Shown piece after piece: positions 32,113-34,556 of a stretch of DNA of 34,556 nucleotides (position 1 is its first letter; the number at the start of each line of letters is the position of its first letter). Source of the stretch: Pseudomonadota bacterium. GTDB taxonomy: Bacteria; Pseudomonadota; Gammaproteobacteria; Xanthomonadales; Xanthomonadaceae. The translations under genes and the position numbers were made by a program. The stretch covers positions 1 through 34,556 of the forward strand of contig CAUJJG010000144.1 in assembly GCA_963205445.1 (NCBI GenBank). Direction: 5' to 3'. The notes under the pieces are model-generated. The model was not told where the DNA came from. It was given only the letters and a program-made list of their open reading frames with translations, and did no database searches.

Positions 32113-34050
32113 TCAACCTGCCAAAAGTCCTCGCATCCGCGAGGCGAGGTGCTCGAAGTACAGATCGATGTAGCTGATGCCATTTTCCGTATCGATCAGA
32201 TAGGGGTTCATCAAGGTGTGGCGCAGGATCATCAGCTTGTCGCCGCCGTCTTGGCCCAGCGTGGAGGGGTCAAGATCCAAGGCTTCGAGAATGCGGTGGG
32301 TTTCGGCCTCCCCGAGAACCTCCGGCCGCAGGCTGGTGGCCGAGCCGAAGAACTGTTTGTCTTGCAGCGGCCGGCTGGGGTCGCTGCGCAGCTCGTCGTG
32401 GACGCGGCGGACGAAGGCATTGGCGTCGGCCACCCTGCGGTTGCCGCAGGGGTTGAGGGCAAAGCAGACCAGATTGCTGTCGGGCGCGAAGGGGACCACG
32501 GCCCGAACCACCCCGGCCATCTCCTCGGCAAAGCGCAGCGCGCGGGCGTGGAAGGCCTCGGCGGCGCGGATCGTCTGCGCCGGCAGCAGGCCAAAATGGG
32601 CGTGATCCAGCGGCAGCACCTTGTGGGTCACGTAGACCCCAGCCACCGCCGCGCCGGACTTGGAGCCTTCCGGCACGTACTGCCCCAGGCCGCGGTAACG
32701 GCTCATGTAGTCCTGCTTGGCGCTGCCGTGGAAAACGTAATCGGCTTCTTCGGACAGCAGGGCCACTGCCCGATGGTCGCGGCAGATGAAGGCACCGGCG
32801 CCATAGGGCAGGTAGCCCAGCTTGTGCGGGTCGACCGTTACCGAGTCGGTTTCGCCGAGGGCGGCGATGGCGGCATGCACTTCAGCGGAGGGGAAGGACC
32901 GGAACCCGGCGGCGACCTCCTCGCGACTGCGCAGGCTGCCATCCCCATTGCGGAACAGGGTGGCCAGATACCCCCCCCAGGCGGCATCGACATGCACCGA
33001 AAACCCCAGCCCGTGTGTGCTGGCGGTTTCCCGGGCGGCAACCACGGCGTCGATCGGGTCGATGGTGCCGTATTCGGTGGTGCCCATCACCGCCACGGCC
33101 AGCAGCACCGGCTGCTGATCGCGTTGGCAGCGCTCCAGCGTCCGGGTCAGCGCTTCGGCATCGATGCGCATGCCGCGTTCGGGCAGCAGTTCCAGCTGGT
33201 CGCGCCCCAGGCCCAACAGCTTGCAACCCTTGCTCCAGGAGTAGTGCGCGGTGATCGGCACGAGAACTTTCGGGATTTTCAATGCCGGATGCCGGGCAAA
33301 AAAATCCAGCAGGCCACGCTGTTCGATGCGCTCGGCTTGCACCTTTGCTTGCCAGTGCTTGCGGTCGGCCGGTGTTGCCGCGGCCAGCCAGTCCTGCCAC
33401 TGCGCCACCAGTTGGGTGGACCTGCGCGGGTGCAGATTGAAGGCGGCCCAGTCGTCCTCGGGCAGCGCGATGTCGGGCACACCCGCGGCGCGCAGGGCGA
33501 CCGGGAAAGCCTTCAGGGCCAAGGCCAGCCGCAGGGCCTGGTAATTGGCCACGGTGCCGCCGGAAGTGAGATGGCCGAAGGCGCAATCTTCGCGGCTGGG
33601 GTCATCCACATACCCCAGCATGCGAGCCAGCTGCAGGCCCACCTTCACCTCCAGCTCGACGGTGACGGGGGCGGCATCTTCCGTCACGTTGTTGGGGTTG
33701 TAGGGCAGGGTCAGGATCTGCGCGGCCAGCCCCGGCAGCAGCAGATCGGAGGCCATGTGGCCGATGTAACGCGGGCTGTGGAATGGCACCGATTTCTTCA
33801 GCGCCGCCGACAGCTGGTGCAGCTCGCGTCGCATGCGGGCTTCGAAAGCCTGGTAGTCCGGGTGCATCGCTGCGGCAGTGGAGATCGCCGGCGGATCTTC
33901 CGGGTGGAAGTTGCGGCGCCAATAGACATGGTCGCGCAGGAACTCGACCACGAGTTTTTCCAGCAGGCCGTCATTTTCACCGTAGGGGCCCAGGAAGCAG
34001 GCGTCGAGCATGCGCTGGCGCTCGGCGGTGGAAGGCGTCGAGAAAGGCAT
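32113..34050 (-). CDS. Group II PLP-dependent amino acid decarboxylase
   Basis: Large PLP decarboxylase, 645 aa. The PLP-binding Lys is in TVDPHKLGYLPYGAG, and the Asp that contacts the pyridine nitrogen is in HVDAAWGGY. The N-terminal half has HSPRYIGHM and LTSGGTVANYQALRLAL, typical of the glutamate/aromatic amino acid decarboxylase group. Substrate cannot be told from sequence alone: glutamate, tyrosine, aspartate and others occur in the group, and the length exceeds the usual 450-500 residues. ATG 34050 with GGAG nine bases upstream; the longer ORF to 34131 overlaps the sirB2 end. A G8 tract (C at 32971-32978) lies inside the gene. Confidence 0.88.
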   Translation of the reverse strand: MPFSTPSTAERQRMLDACFLGPYGENDGLLEKLVVEFLRDHVYWRRNFHPEDPPAISTAAAMHPDYQAFEARMRRELHQLSAALKKSVPFHSPRYIGHMASDLLLPGLAAQILTLPYNPNNVTEDAAPVTVELEVKVGLQLARMLGYVDDPSREDCAFGHLTSGGTVANYQALRLALALKAFPVALRAAGVPDIALPEDDWAAFNLHPRRSTQLVAQWQDWLAAATPADRKHWQAKVQAERIEQRGLLDFFARHPALKIPKVLVPITAHYSWSKGCKLLGLGRDQLELLPERGMRIDAEALTRTLERCQRDQQPVLLAVAVMGTTEYGTIDPIDAVVAARETASTHGLGFSVHVDAAWGGYLATLFRNGDGSLRSREEVAAGFRSFPSAEVHAAIAALGETDSVTVDPHKLGYLPYGAGAFICRDHRAVALLSEEADYVFHGSAKQDYMSRYRGLGQYVPEGSKSGAAVAGVYVTHKVLPLDHAHFGLLPAQTIRAAEAFHARALRFAEEMAGVVRAVVPFAPDSNLVCFALNPCGNRRVADANAFVRRVHDELRSDPSRPLQDKQFFGSATSLRPEVLGEAETHRILEALDLDPSTLGQDGGDKLMILRHTLMNPYLIDTENGISYIDLYFEHLASRMRGLLAG

Positions 34051-34067
34051 TGAAGGGACTCCGAGGG

Positions 34068-34478
34068 TCAACCCAGCAGTTTCAGGAACCAGCCAGCCGG
34101 GTGGTGCATGCGGGCGATGCCGTACATGCAAAGAAAAGTGGAAAGGGCTGCCACGTAGAAGATGAGGCGCTGGCTGCGACTGCGCGTTTCACGCATCGAC
34201 AGAATGCCAAGCACCACGTAGAGCACCAACAGCAACAATTTGGCAGTCAGCCAGCCATTGGCGAACATCGCGCCGGGCAGCATCGAGAACAGCATCGTGG
34301 CCGAGGTCAGCAGCACGGTATCGACGGTGTAGCTGGTGTATTTGGGCAGCCAGTGGCGCGGCCAGCGTGCGCCCAGCAGGGCGGCACCGCCGCGCAAGGC
34401 GAAGATCGTGCCGCTGCACATCACCATGTGCACATGCGTCCATTTGACCTGCGGATAGAACTCCATCATCGGTGACAT
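34068..34478 (-). CDS. SirB2 family membrane protein
   Basis: Inner-membrane protein of 136 aa with four predicted helices. It begins KWTHVHMVMCSGTIFALRGG after a short leader and ends with MYGIARMHHP, both recognisable SirB2-family elements (Pfam SirB). Function is unknown; the historical link to Salmonella invasion-gene expression is indirect. GAGG lies seven bases before the ATG at 34478; later Met codons at 34469 and 34466 are possible starts. It is 17 bases from the decarboxylase on one side and about nine bases from the gene at the window edge on the other. Confidence 0.9.
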   Translation of the reverse strand: MSPMMEFYPQVKWTHVHMVMCSGTIFALRGGAALLGARWPRHWLPKYTSYTVDTVLLTSATMLFSMLPGAMFANGWLTAKLLLLVLYVVLGILSMRETRSRSQRLIFYVAALSTFLCMYGIARMHHPAGWFLKLLG

Positions 34479-34487
34479 GGCAGATCC

Positions 34488-34556
34488 TCAGCCCGGGCGG
34501 CCATCAGCGCGGGGGTGGAGATAGATCGACAGCGAGCGCAGCACCCACGGCAGGAA
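34488..34556 (-). CDS. 3' end of an unidentified gene cut by the window edge
   Basis: The minus strand stays open from the edge to a TGA at 34488-34490, giving 22 residues ending YLHPRADGRPG. Hydrophobic and Arg-rich residues come before this. The spacing of nine bases to sirB2 fits an operon. It is too short to identify. Confidence 0.4.
   Translation of the reverse strand, partial: FLPWVLRSLSIYLHPRADGRPG

Noticed and set aside
32098-34053. 651-codon plus-strand frame over the PLP decarboxylase
   Set aside because: Antisense shadow of a clear decarboxylase; Gly/Gln/His-rich composition without motifs.
1-34556. CRISPR arrays, tRNA or rRNA genes, insertion sequences and phage genes
   Set aside because: Read for direct repeats with spacers, cloverleaf-like segments, transposase motifs and terminal inverted repeats; none was found. 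Gaps are too short for most of these.

Overview
The window is a GC-rich chromosomal segment with tightly packed, mostly same-strand operons and almost no spare DNA. Gene content suggests a facultatively anaerobic gammaproteobacterium, most likely Xanthomonadaceae/Lysobacteraceae (Thermomonas, Luteimonas or Lysobacter type). This is inferred from cbb3 oxidase plus copper nitrite reductase plus UbiT/U/V around an Fnr gene, and from general protein character. I could not search a database.

Layout. (1) 1-5047: the 3' end of dapE converges with a penicillin-acylase-family gene. Divergent from that is asnB, preceded by a 28-residue reading frame with five Asn codons and then a strong intrinsic terminator, which together look like an asparagine-sensing attenuator. 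(2) 5079-5603: a bacteriohemerythrin with its own Fnr-type box. (3) 5798-14683, minus strand: the complete ccoNOQP, 97-aa membrane protein, ccoGHIS and TauE/SafE-like run for making and assembling cbb3 cytochrome oxidase. A short ccoQ is included. Divergent from it lies an [4Fe-4S] Fnr regulator (14862-15632), followed by an MgtC/DUF4010 membrane protein. (4) 16956-19864, minus strand: nirK-nirV-SCO1 genes. nirK (three-domain type with a C-terminal cytochrome c) carries one in-frame TAA exactly where the Tyr before the active-site His-Cys should be. (5) 20058-23607, plus strand: an outer-membrane porin, a DUF2249 protein, a polytopic membrane protein and a chorismate mutase-UbiT fusion, with nadA-nadB behind them (23681-26139). 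(6) 26182-28811, minus strand: a 2OG-Fe(II) oxygenase-like gene and ubiV-ubiU. Divergent from ubiU is a His-rich secreted protein. (7) 29494-34556, minus strand: ubiD, a cysteine-synthase-like PLP protein, a group II PLP decarboxylase, sirB2 and the edge of one more gene.

How it fits together. Most of the window reads as a low-oxygen module: a high-affinity oxidase, nitrite respiration, oxygen-independent ubiquinone hydroxylation (UbiT/U/V) with UbiD, the Fe-S enzyme NadA, and an oxygen-binding hemerythrin. Fnr-type boxes (TTGAY-N4-RTCAA) lie 50-75 bases upstream of ccoN, nirK, the porin, ubiU, the His-rich protein and the hemerythrin, with the Fnr gene inside the same region. No tRNA, rRNA, CRISPR array, insertion sequence or phage gene was seen, and no gene-free stretch exceeds about 300 bases.
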